The notes beneath the pieces are model-generated. The model saw only the letters and a program-made list of their open reading frames with translations, did no database searches and had not been told where the DNA came from. A program made the translations under genes and the position numbers. DNA of 64,000 bases, taken from positions 806,001 through 870,000 of the forward strand of contig WACJ01000524.1 in NCBI GenBank assembly GCA_008973525.1, read 5' to 3'. Below, in pieces: positions 1 to 11,038 of this stretch. The first letter of the stretch is position 1. Every line of letters begins with the position of its first letter. This DNA is from Stenopsyche tienmushanensis. Taxonomy: Eukaryota > Arthropoda > Insecta > Trichoptera > Stenopsychidae.

Positions 1-588
1 GCGCGAATTAATGAAACTTCCGAGAACGTGACGAAGCCTTTTATATTTGCAGAATTAATGCTCAATCAAGGAACTTTTTGTAAATTAACTACAATAATTA
101 CTTTTTTCGTATTTACAAAAATACTTTTTTAAACGAAAAGTATTGTACATTATTTTAGGCTACATTTTTACTAAGTATTCGGTTTACTTTGTCATGAGAA
201 TAAATAACATCCACGACCAACTTCGAGTCTTCATACTAATTAGAATCTGAATAATATTATACCTAGAACCAATATAATTTTTTTTTAATACCAAAATTAT
301 ATTTATATTACATATTCTGGATCATTGACTGGTGATTGCAAAATAAGTTATGCTGGCATTTTTATTAATTATTCAAACAAATTTTAATCTAAAACACATT
401 TAATATATAAGCTGATGTTCATAGATAATTTGCTTGTATTTATTTGATCTTCATGTCATTAAGCCTGACTGCGGTAAAAACTTCATCAGCTTTAACCTCT
501 ATTGTATATAGAAAAATAAATTCATAATAAGCTTCAAAATTCACAAATATCGTTTATTGAACTGCATAAGGATTAAAAAATATCTAAA
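1..588. other. AT-rich intronic DNA, nothing recognised
   Basis: No open reading frame of note, no splice-flanked coding segment and no recognisable repeat is seen on either strand. The stretch is rich in A/T runs. It is assigned to the CadN intron only because the sole confident exon of the window lies downstream on the + strand. Confidence 0.5.
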
Positions 589-591
589 ATA

Positions 592-1061
592 CACTTGGGT
601 CTTTTTTTATGCGGATCTTTTTTATACGATTTTAGAGTTATGCGGTTTTAAAAAATAGTTAAATCTATCCCTCATTTTTCTATAGAGGGCAAAGCTTTTT
701 TTATGCGAATGCTAATACTTCTGCCCCCTTTATTGTAAAGATTATATAATAGAAGCTAATCAACTTTGCAATGAATCAAAAAATCTATTTATTATGCATG
801 ACTCAAATTCTGAACGAGTTTTCAAATTCCTACGCAAGCTTAAGAATTTGCATGTCTCCATATCACGAATTGCATAAAAAAATTAATTGTTAAATCGTCG
901 CAATTTTTTTAATGCAATTTTTGGTTCATTCTATCACATTGATTTGAAGTTATGCGGTTTTTAAAAATAATGGAACCTAATCTTTAAAGTCTTTTTTATG
1001 CGAATTTTTTATATGCGTCTACCCGTGGAACGTATCTATCGCATAAAAACAGACCCAAATG
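592..1061. mobile_element. MITE with terminal inverted repeats (Tttttatgcg family)
   Basis: The left end reads CACTTGGGTCTTTTTTTATG. The right end, read from the other strand, is CATTTGGGTCTGTTTTTATG, so the two ends form an inverted repeat of about 20 bp with two mismatches. Inside, blocks like TTATGCGGTTTT and TTTTTATGCGAA recur in both orientations at 644-655, 696-706, 950-961, 992-1001 and 1041-1050, so the element is built largely of subterminal repeats. It has no coding capacity. A motif near the right end (ACGTTCCACGGGTAGACGC on the - strand) is shared with the element at 50186-50928, which places both in one family. No clear target-site duplication is visible. The superfamily is not determined. 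Confidence 0.7.
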
Positions 1062-4000
1062 CATTCTTAATAGTGTATTATTTCTGTTAACTTTTTAAAA
1101 ATACGAAATTTGCAATGCCAAGTACCTGTATTCTTATAACACAGATATGCATATTTTATCAAGTTTTTTAACCAAAATTAAATTATTTTAGAACTATGAC
1201 ATAACATGCTTATTCTATATATATTATACAGTTGATTTAATTAATAATTCGAAATCGAATTTATTTTTATCCAGTACTAGTATTACATCCAACATTTGGG
1301 TGCTTAGGTCTGCTGCTGAGTATTTTCTTCCAGCTGTTTTATTCAAATACATTTATTTGCATTATCAATATTATAACAATCGCCACTGTTGGTGAATTAA
1401 CTATATTTTGCTTATAAAATTAATATACAAATAATGCGTAGTGTTTGACGCTTTCAGCGATATGTTTTGGATGATTAACGATACTTTATATATTCTGTCA
1501 GGTTTATCTTCAGTTTCATTATGATGTGCGTGCACAAAAATAGTCTTCTAGTGTGTTTTGCCTCCTTCACTCGTTTTAGTATGTATTAAGTGTTAACGCG
1601 TTTATGCTTCGGATAACACAATACGTGTTCGTTTAAGCGCGCCCCTTCCGGATTTAATGAAACCTAGGGGATGATCCGTCGGCCCCGGGATTCGCACTGT
1701 AAAATCCCACATCAAAATACGAATCGTAAAATCTGGAAGATCTTTAATATTCCGCGAATGTGGCCGATCCGGCGAGATTTTATACATTTTTTTTATTTAA
1801 GACATCTTCAGCGGCATTATCGCCGAGGGGAATCACTGTCCGTACGTGACTTTTACAGATATCGAGGCGAAACAATGTTAATTTTGTTGTAATGTAATAC
1901 ATGCACGACTTTTGCCAGTTGAATTATTTATTTTTCCGCACTTCATCCGAATAAAAGTGTAACGATGGAAAAATGACGTATTCCATAATATTTCATCCAG
2001 TCGGGTTGTCGAACGCAGAATCAACAATTCCACTTCTGCAAACAGTAGACATATTCCATTTCTAAAGATACGTTTTTTTATTGATTGACGCCAGTTAAAA
2101 AACACGCTAAAACAAATAAATACACGTAAAATACGTTTAAAATCAAAATATGTTTCCCAAAATCCAAACTAACCATATCAACGTATCTGCTCTATTTGTA
2201 GAAGAAGAGGCTGTCTTATTTTGTCCTATTGTGGTATCACTTTTAGAATTATCTCTGGTTAAACAAATGCCCCAATTAGTCGATATTAAACCCACTTGGG
2301 GAGAAATTAACCATTTTGATTAGTCAAGTCCTTATTTAATTTTCCCATTATGGACCGTAATATTATTCCCATCCGCACCATTTAATTAGTATTTCAAGCA
2401 AACGTTTCCGTAATCTCGAAATCGATTAAATATTCTAATCTGTATTGTAACCTTATTTTGATTATTATTACTACGCTATCCATTCATTAGGAGTGTCGCT
2501 AAAGTATATAAATATTCATAAACTACCCAAACATATTATTTACAACAATTAATATTCAATATTATACACAGAAGTATTGACAAGGGCAATATAAATAAGC
2601 AGGATTGTTTTTATACACTAAATCATATCACTATTAGTTTTTATTAAAACTTAAATAAACCTTATGATCATATTTTTTCACAAATTTGTTATCCTTTATA
2701 GTTAAATGTTACGACATCTATGACTCCAAATTATTCCTCCTCTATAAAATCAATTTGTAATTCTTGATGGCAATAAAATCTCTATTCTACCTCCAATTTC
2801 TTCTATCAATTATAACTACCTGCATATTTTGATAAACATCTAACTAAATCATCATTTTTTTAAGTTTGATTATAAAAAACACAGTACATTCTTCATATAT
2901 TTTTATTTTTGTACTAAATGCAGTTTATTCATGTGCTTGTATATCTATGGTTGTATTTAAGCCCTTATTCACGAAATGAAAGCTTTTTTCAACGTCTTCA
3001 ACTTTGTTCATACATCTCGTACGTATCGAACCGTTCTACTTTATGGATGAAATGTCTTGATAAATTGAATTCTATATATAAAAGATCGCCTTCCTGCATA
3101 TGACGTTCCATTATATTATAATATTTTTTATCCGGTGATTCCCTGGACGTGAAAGCTCCCTTTATAAATACACTCCGCGGGGTCTTATTAAATATTCTAA
3201 TCTTCTTAACGTATCCGTATTGATTATGTAAATAAGCCCTGAATATTTATAAGCGACCTTTTGTTTCTCTTTTCACTCCACTCTTAACGAATAAAGGGAC
3301 GAGTGGTTGAATTTTAATAATTACCAATTTTTCGTTTACGATAAGCCTCATTCGAACCACTTTCAGATTCAAAATCTAATAAGGGCAACAAAATTATCAC
3401 CATCCCTTTTTTGCATACGCCTTCATATTCAGCTGGAAAAATTCCACCCCACTGGCGGAACTTGTATCCGGAGGAGCGGCGCGTTTATTAGTTAAAAGAT
3501 TGCTCAGCCCGTAACCACGCTTTAACTATTCATGAGCCGCTCTTGGCTTCTCGTATTATTTTTCTTTGCTCTTCCTTCCATCAGAGGTCTAAATAAGTGA
3601 TTTTCGCATCTGAATAAGTGACGAGTTACTTCCTAGCAAAGTATTCTAACATGTAAGTAAGCATAATCGTCATCGCAATTGATGTAGGATTAATTAATTC
3701 ATGATAATCACGTTTATAAAATTGGCCAAACGTTGTTTTTTATTTATATCAAATTTTAGAATTTAAAACACAAATACGTTCCTTCGTTCGTATGCGACAT
3801 CCAATTTTTCCCAAAATTCAAAAAAATATAAGCATCTTCAAAGTGTAGATCGATCATTATATGGAAAACAAGGATTGTTCTATAATTAATTTTTCCTTGT
3901 AAAAGATTCTTATCACATTTTTAAAAAGTCCTAGTAGAAAACGTAATGACCGACATAGAGTCTGCCAAATTACATAACGGTTCAAAAGTGGCTAATAAAT

Positions 4001-4240
4001 TATTTATTTTTTTAATGAGAAATGATCCTTGGATGTAAAGAAATTTAATATGGAACAAAAAGAGCTTAGCCCTTTATCAAAAGAATCTAAAAATGTTGAC
4101 TAGTCTAACAGCGCTGAAAACCTTAGAAGCACCATAGTGCTAGAGAAGATAAGTAATTGCTATTTTTTTGAGGTGGCTTTTAGCAATCCCTTTTATGGAA
4201 CCATTTTTACATTGTTTTTCATGGCGTATATATATTTTGT
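1062..4240. other. Intronic DNA with GC-richer non-coding blocks
   Basis: No gene is visible. Blocks at about 1630-1870 and 3120-3560 are clearly richer in G, C and CpG than their surroundings. All six frames in them are short and show no protein family that I know. They could be conserved regulatory elements or simply older unique DNA. The remainder is AT-rich with no recognisable repeat. Confidence 0.45.
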
Positions 4241-4245
4241 TTAAA

Positions 4246-4330
4246 TGTGATTGCCAGCCACACCTCCTGTAGAATTTGAACACAAGATGATTGAGTTACG
4301 ATTCCAACCACTTAACCGCATGACTACCTA
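4246..4330 (-). repeat. Possible tRNA-derived SINE head
   Basis: Read on the - strand, this segment has an A-box-like stretch (TAGTCATGCGGTTAAGTGG, about 4312-4330). About 30 nt further on is a degenerate B box (TGTTCAAATTC, against the consensus GGTTCGANTCC). This spacing and order are typical of RNA polymerase III tRNA-like promoters that head SINEs. The cloverleaf is not intact, so it is not a functional tRNA gene. Chance resemblance remains possible. Confidence 0.3.
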
Positions 4331-7300
4331 CAGACTAGGGACTCTGGGTCGAGACATCCCCGAGATGTCCTTTTATCCCGGAACTTTCAGACTTTTTTAC
4401 TATATCGAGTTCCGGGACCCAAGACTTTGTGATTTAAATTTGAATGAAAAGGTTTTCGTAAATTACAATAAATCCATTTGATCGTTTGAAAACCCATATC
4501 ATAATTATAAACAAAGCTTCCATATTAAAGCTGTTAAATTTTAATAAATAGTTGTATATGTACACAATAATTAATCAATACAATATATTCATCATATACG
4601 TACAAAATATTAATAATATATTATCATTTCGGTAACTGTTTTATATTGGAGACCTTTTTTGTCTCTATTAGTTTATTCATAACAGTTAAAATATGATTGG
4701 GGTATCAAGCCAAATCGGCGATGAGTTACTAGTCTCAGAGTCCCCGAGGGTCTTATCATCTTGAATGAGATCACTTAAGGGTATAATAAGAGACCCTTTC
4801 TCCTGCCGCTCATGCTGAAAAACCACGTCGACAATCAAGATCCATTATAAAAACCTATTTTTCCACTCTAGTGGTTAATGCGGCCATCTACCTAATGCGG
4901 ATCCCGTATATCTGTATCACATTCTTGTTTTATACGCATCGTATATTTGGGTTGAACTGCTCTTTTGTGCGTGTCTTTTCCTTTTTTTTTCATTTGTAGC
5001 AACTGATTAATGACAAAATTCAGAAATTTATATTTTTGTGTAGCGACGTTCGCACAAGATTAGGGTCGTATAAAGTTATGGAACCCGGGGGACTTCTTTA
5101 CTTGCCTTGAGAAATTTCACAATTAATTTGGCTCAACTGAAATTGATTTTGTAGTAAATTGCCCTCGAATATTTATGAATCGATGACAAGTTATTGATAT
5201 TGGCTTTAAGACTTATATTTTCAATAGATTTCGGAGAAAATTGCGATTAAATCCATGCCGCCAGCAATATTACCGGGGAAGACATTCAAGTTATAATATA
5301 GAATTATGTCATTGACGACGACAAAGTTTACAAAGTGGAAGTTTTAAAATTATTTGAGCAATAATATTGTTCGAGAACACTTGTTAAGTTTTATTCTCAG
5401 CTTCGGTGTAAAAAGCAAATCTCGTCTTTGTATCACAACATTAATAACAAAATGGGTGCAAATTGTCGTTAGCACTCTGCTTGCTATATTCTTTTACGCC
5501 TCATTAGTGTTGAAAGACTTGCAAAGTATCAGATTTCTTCACTCGAGTAATGTCTTGTATTTCTCGCGATGCTTTGTAAATGCAATGTCTTCGTCATCTT
5601 AATATTTGTCATTTTCATTTGAGAAAATTAATAGCACCGCCTTCTCGGGAGCTTGTCGAAGTTATTATTTGTTAGCAGAATTTCTGCTTTTCACCTGTAT
5701 CTGTCTGGGAGGCGTCAAACGGTGAAAGTTCTAAATGAAACATGCAACAAAATAAAGTTAGGTGAATTTACGAAATTTAATTACTGACGCTCAAAGCGTG
5801 TATAAGGGTTGAATTCTCTGATTTGTGGTTCGTCGTTTTTAATTTGAAAGTTTAGCATGTTTGTACTTTAAAATAAAAATAGCAATGCATAAAGCATCTC
5901 TGCAAGCTCTCACTGCAAAATATATTACTCGTTCATGTCCAGTAATAATGGAAAAAGTTCTAATGATCTATATAGAAGACTATTTTGCCACAAACATAAC
6001 TTTGAAGTTGGAAACACTATAAAAATAAAATTATGAAAAACATCCAAAAATTATCGATTGACTACCATCTGATTGATAATTTTGATATATTTTTATAGAA
6101 TTATGGAAAGAAATTACCAAAAATTCTAGATAGAATTAAATAGTGCTATCTACTCATGAAATGTATTATATTATACAATATAAAGATTTGCACACTAAAA
6201 TTATACAATCGTTTATTACAATGTTTTTAAATATTAAAGAATTCCAAAATGTTGATGAATCTAGCATAAAAACCATAGCCATGAAAACCTTTAAGCGATC
6301 TTGAAAAGAAGTCTAACGAATAGGATTTTAATTTAATTAATTTTAATAATAATGCTTATCATTTTTATTTTACTAATATTCTTGATTGAATATCAGCTAT
6401 TATGGCATCAGATTATCCAGTTTTTGGCTAGCCATATAAATTGATACTTTATTTTATTTTGACACATTAAACTAGATGACATATACTGTTAAGGAATTCG
6501 GTAAAACGCTCTAATTATATGTTCAATTTAAAATTCAAAATATGAACAAGTTTTTATGTATTCGTTAACCGCAGAATATTTTTCTTAAAAATTCTTTTGT
6601 GTTTTTTTTTCTTTTGCTTGCTACTTTGAAATTTATTCTTGCATAAGAAAAGTGGCTGAAACTAAAAATACAGGTACTACCAAATTTAATTTACCCGTTT
6701 TTTAGCCCACGCTTGTGTAAAAATCACTTTTTCCCCTTTCTTCCTAAATGTTTTAACCCTAAGTATTAAAGTGTGTGTAAATCGCTTTTGTGTTTTCATT
6801 TTTATTTTTCGGTCACTGAATCTCCACAAATGAATCCCACCCCCGAAGAGCAACTATGCTGCTTAAGTTTCGTAACCGCCGAAGAAAAATTCTGCAATAT
6901 GCTGCAGCTTTGAGTCGAATAATGGCCATAAATCACGCCAAAAGCTCTAGCAGTAGCAAATGAAAGTGCCACACGCCATTAAAACAACATGCCCAACCAA
7001 ACATCGTTCTAATCCCATCCCTTAAGATTCTCACGTCGTATCCGGCCACGTTCGGGTTATACGCCATATCCGCGTTATGTTCCTCTTGCCACTTAAACGG
7101 TTCGTTTACGTCTCGATTGCTTCTTCCCTTTGCGCGATTTTACAAACCACCCTTCAATTTCCGGATAAGATCGTCTCTTTTGAAGTGTCCATTATTAGTG
7201 CTGATTTCGTGGAACAACACCCTCGTGCGCACCCCCAGATGCGTTTTATACAGTCACGTTTCGTTCGAGCTCCATTATCCGCATATTACTGCGAATGCCT

Positions 7301-7750
7301 AATTAAAAGGCTCAAATGTCAGTTTGCGTTGCCGATTTGTTAACTGGGAATAAAAATTAAAGCGCATTCAAATGAGCATTATCGTGAAACACGGTGCAGC
7401 TTGAAAAACAAACGAACGTGAGGTTCGTGTCATTTTAAAACGAGAGCATTACTCAAAGTGATCACACTTTGTACTCATTATTTCCTTTGTGTAAATAATA
7501 CGTAATTGGCAATATAGCTCGTTGCTGTTTCATTCCCGTTGGATATTTGAATTGCTAATTTTTTCACAATCGCTTCAATACTACTCAATGCTACGTAATT
7601 GAGAAATCTTTTTCGATAAACAACATCCACTTTTTTTTAAAAACATAATTTTTTACATTTAATATTCATAGATCGAATGAAGCGACCGTTGATACATTGG
7701 CTTAATTTCTCTCTCCTTTTACTATACCATAAAAATTGGTAAATCGTAAG
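4331..7750. other. Intronic DNA; GC-richer block at 6830-7340
   Basis: No coding segment is recognised. A small hairpin formed by GACATCCCCGAGATGTC lies at about 4353-4369, and moderately GC-rich patches occur at 4690-4830 and 5640-5730. The strongest block is 6830-7340, which is CpG-rich and has open frames of up to 88 residues on the + strand. None resembles a known family, and the frames overlap each other, so I do not call a gene. Confidence 0.45.
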
Positions 7751-7751
7751 T

Positions 7752-7860
7752 ACACTTAAACCTTTTTTTGCGTTAGATGCGTTACGTCGAAAATCGCACA
7801 GAAACCACTACATAAAAATCCGTTATTCCTAGAAAAATCGCCCACATCCGATAATAGATA
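7752..7860. repeat. Truncated MITE end, same family as 50186-50928
   Basis: The segment begins ACACTTAAACCTTTTTTTGC and continues GATGCGTTACGTCGAAAATCGCACA. This matches the left end of the complete element at 50186 (ACATTTAAACCTTTTTTTA, then GATGCGTTCCGCGGAAAATCGCACA). No matching right terminal repeat is found downstream, so this is a solitary end or a decayed copy. A further motif at 7848-7872 (ACATCCGATAA..GATATG.CAC) recurs at 33083-33107. Confidence 0.55.
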
Positions 7861-9500
7861 TGACACTTTATGATCATTTTTAACGTCCTTAAAAATCTCA
7901 CAGTATGTAGACATGTAAACATCTCAAGATATCACAGATATGTGATATAAAGAAGATAAGGTTATTAGGATAAAAAACCATTAAAATCAATGAGACAATA
8001 ATAAACACCGTGTCCTTATTATTTTTATCTTACAACTTTGCAATACGTCACGACTATTTTAATGAAATGTAATTTCAACAGGGAATCGTAGTGATTTAGC
8101 ATGCTAATAATGTTTCGATATACTTAGTATTTACTTAAAAATGTTTTTTTGCATCAAGATATTATAGTGAGCTGAGCTCATAGATTGAATATGAACTTTT
8201 ACAATCAGATCTAAAAAATTTCAAGTACACAAACACTGGTCGGTTTATCTAATTTTTCCGATTGTCTTATACTTGAAATTCTCTCAATTGGCAAATTTTT
8301 CATTTGCTTTCGATAATTCTATATATATTATTTTCTCATTATAAAATTTCTTTCGATTATTCAAAAATAAACGTTTATTTTTGCCTTGGAATACCTTCGT
8401 CTTTATATCATCCGTTATTATTATGTAAAGTTATTTTTCGCTTTATTTCCAAGCTTGGAACTCTGCAGTCGCACTTCCAATTACATAAAACACGAGCAAA
8501 TTTACCAGGCTATTTTATTTTATATTTTCCTTTGAAATTTTAAAATGTTTCATATCCTTTAGCATAGCTGACTTCTTTATAAACTTGTATAAAAAATCGT
8601 AATTTTTGTAATTTACGTTGAAACACTCACGTTTCGAAGTATTTTCACACTGAAACAATCTTTATGTTATATATATAGAACTGGAAAGAAAACAGATTTA
8701 ATGCTAGAAATAAATATCAATTTATTTTTATCTTTATTCATGGACTATTTGTCTTTGGTAACTGCCAAAGTTTCTATACGAATTTGTCGATTTTTTAGTA
8801 TTCTTGTCATATTTTCTTTCGGATCGCATATAAAAAAATGGTAGTAACAATAGTGCGTTCGGCGCGATGTACGAAAGCATGATAAGCTTCATGAGCAAAT
8901 TGTCCTTCGCGGTATATTAAGTTGATAAACGCAATTTGCATGCAAGTACGGCTTTCTTCGAAGCTGGTCGGAAGGAAGCCGGAAGGAAATAAACAAGTGG
9001 CCGATCGCATATGCATGAGGGTTGTTGGTGTCGCAGTTTCCGTAGCGCTGCAGCCATCTCTGCGAACTTTAATGCATTCCTTAACACAACACAACATTCC
9101 TTACATTTAAAATATGTCACGTGTGCTCCCGTACAACCCCCTGATGCTACGTAATATTCAAATTAAATAACGTAATTTTATTCCTAGAGGTGCGTTTTAA
9201 TCCATAGCGCTATGGAAATTTGCTCGTTACAGCTATTCGAATAAGCCCGGATGTTTTTTATCAATTGCTCTTATTTATTCAAGCGTCTTAAAATTCATAG
9301 AAGACACTTAATGCATTTAATTAAAACATAATAATTTATATAATTTTATATGTCATCACAAACGTGTTAAAATGTCTCCCCCCTCACGCTTCTGAAAGTA
9401 TTAAATTCGTCTTAATTCTAAGCTTATACAATGCTGAAAACTTATTACTTATACAATACTGAAAATAAAATACTATCAAAATTTCCTCGATTAATATTCA
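7861..9500. other. Intronic DNA; GC-richer block at 8840-9110
   Basis: No gene or complete repeat is recognised. The block 8840-9110 is rich in CpG and contains mutually overlapping open frames of 62 to 96 residues on both strands. This is the pattern of a stop-poor patch rather than of a gene. The remainder is AT-rich. Confidence 0.45.
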
Positions 9501-9507
9501 TCATACA

Positions 9508-9560
9508 CAGTCAGTTCGCTACTTACGACAGGACCCCGTTCCGCCCACTTTGACGTATGA
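9508..9560. repeat. Possible Tigger/pogo-type element end
   Basis: The segment starts ACAGTCAGTTCGCTACTTACG and continues through ACAGGACCCCGTTCCG. The layout CAGT, then a pyrimidine-rich motif, then CTTACGAC, then CGTTCCG is like the ends of many Tigger-type elements. No matching second end is found nearby, and it directly precedes a hAT-derived coding fragment. The call rests on resemblance only. Confidence 0.3.
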
Positions 9561-10104
9561 GTAATTCGATGATTGTCATAATAAAACGATTCATACAAAT
9601 AGCTGATCCTGTTAATAAAACATTGGCGGATATGAATATGGATACTGTTTCTAAAAGTGATTGAATGATTTTAAGAAATCTATTTAATGTTCTGGCTCCA
9701 ATGGAAGTTGCCATTAATGAACTGAGTGATAATAATGCAAAATTAATAACGGTCGAAGGAAGTTTATAAATTTATATTTAATATGTTTGAAAAATGTGGA
9801 AGTTCGTTAAGTAAATAATTATTACATGCAGTAAAAAAGAGAAATGAACGAACGCCGACATAAAAGAATAATCACACTCTTGATATATTTACAAAGTGGA
9901 AATGTTCCCAGTTCTAATGAAAATTTTCGATACTCAACCAGATATGAAGCTATTTCTTTGGCACAAAGTATTATTGAGAGAATCCATCCAAATTTATTTT
10001 CTAATGATGAATTTTTAAATAACTCGCAGGACTCTGGTGTGGAAATTACCCCTCTTTCTCTTTCAACTTCCGAATTTTTTACCATTCGATATTCGAATAT
10101 CTGA
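9560..10104 (+). pseudogene. hAT-family transposase fragment (C-terminal half)
   Basis: The + strand encodes, across at least two frames, a hAT transposase segment. It contains IADPVNKTLADMN, then LFNVLAPMEVAINELSDNNA and KLITVEGSL, then FEKCGSSLSK, and from 9844 MNERRHKRIITLLIYLQSGN followed by ISLAQSIIERIHPNLF. The pattern 'element of leading N-A-x-L-I-x-x-E-G, then S/N-E-R-R-x-K, then LLxYLQ' is characteristic of hAT elements of the SCAND3/ZBED-like type. In-frame stops follow SKSD, EGSL and SLSK, and a frame change precedes the ERR motif, so the gene is dead. The N-terminal zinc finger and catalytic core are missing. It ends abruptly against the Tigger remnant on the opposite strand. Confidence 0.7.
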
Positions 10105-10720
10105 TAATGACGAATAATTGTAATCTCTAGTCATCATTAAATCATGATCAAGCCATTCATTGATGTTTTCCCTATCCGTGTTTCCAAAATACTTTGAATT
10201 CTCCAATAATCCACATTTTTCAATTACATAATTTGTTTCATTCTCTTCAGAATGCATTAATCTGTTTCCATGTCAGAAATAATCTTTCTCCATGATTAAA
10301 CTAAGCGTTTCTGGCTTTACTTTTGTTCAAAATTGTGCTATTCCATGTATAGCATCCAATATCGTATTTTTTTCTCTGGAAATTGATCAAATTGTCATAT
10401 TCCTCAGCAAAAGTTTTCAGAAGATTGTAACCAAAAGGCCTTTCGGTCCATAGGCTGGATCAAAGATGTCATATTAAGGGGCAAAAAGTCCATTATTTGT
10501 ATTCAGTATACTTTCGTTCGGATGAGAAGGACCATTATTTAATAATAATACTGCTCTCTGTGGCAATCCCTTATTTCTTTTTGAACCAATCTTCAAAAAT
10601 ATCTCTATCCCTCTATACCTCTTTCTGGATATTATAATTTCCTTGAAAGAACGAGGTTTATTTGCGTTCCCAATCACCAAAATTTTCATTTTATGAGTTC
10701 CTGATGCGTTTCCAGTCTTT
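10105..10720 (-). pseudogene. pogo/Tigger transposase remnant (DDE domain)
   Basis: On the - strand, from about 10715 downward, the sequence reads GNASGTHKMKILVIGNANKP. This is the Tigger/CENP-B-like block that precedes the second catalytic aspartate. It continues with VLLLNNGPSHPNE, where the family has LLxDNAPSHP, so the catalytic Asp is replaced by Asn. A frame change follows, and the next frame reads FLPLNMTSLIQPMDRK, matching the family's FLPPNVTxLIQPMDQG. Further down come an NINEWLDHD segment and LSDIRIS, typical of the acidic C-terminal part. Stops and at least two frame changes make it a pseudogene. The DNA-binding half is not recognisable between here and the terminal repeat. It is cut at about 10105 by hAT-derived sequence. 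Confidence 0.75.
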
Positions 10721-10889
10721 TATCATCCTGGGTCCTTTTTCGTAATCTTACACTTGTTGTGAGAACCAAGATAATTTAGATATGAGAAAAGGTGTTTGTT
10801 TTGGTAGTTAAGACACAAGCATCATCCTTATCGCTTTGAACGATTTTGTTTCTTTAATTTTGACCTGTGTATATGTGAAATGTACTCAT

Positions 10890-11036
10890 TTACTGTTTGG
10901 GAGTTGCCTCATTATCCGAATAATATTTTTTTTAGTATTTAGTTCGTTTTGTTGTTTAAGTCTCATAATCAAATAAGAAAAACTTTTTTTAAAAATAATT
11001 AATATTTTTCAGGCGCGGATAATCAAGAATATACTG
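10890..11036 (-). mobile_element. Tigger 5' terminal region with TIR
   Basis: Read on the - strand, the element starts immediately after a TA dinucleotide (11037-11038) with CAGTATATTCTTGATTATCC. An inverted, related subterminal motif, CTCATTATCCGAA on the + strand, lies at about 10907-10919. CAGT starts, TA target sites and GATTATCCG-type repeats are typical of Tigger/pogo elements. The partner terminal repeat at the far end is missing, consistent with truncation near 10105. Confidence 0.6.
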
Positions 11037-11038
11037 TA

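Noticed and set aside
7077..7343. 88-residue + strand open frame
   Set aside because: It overlaps another frame, lacks a recognisable domain and lies in a GC-rich non-coding block.
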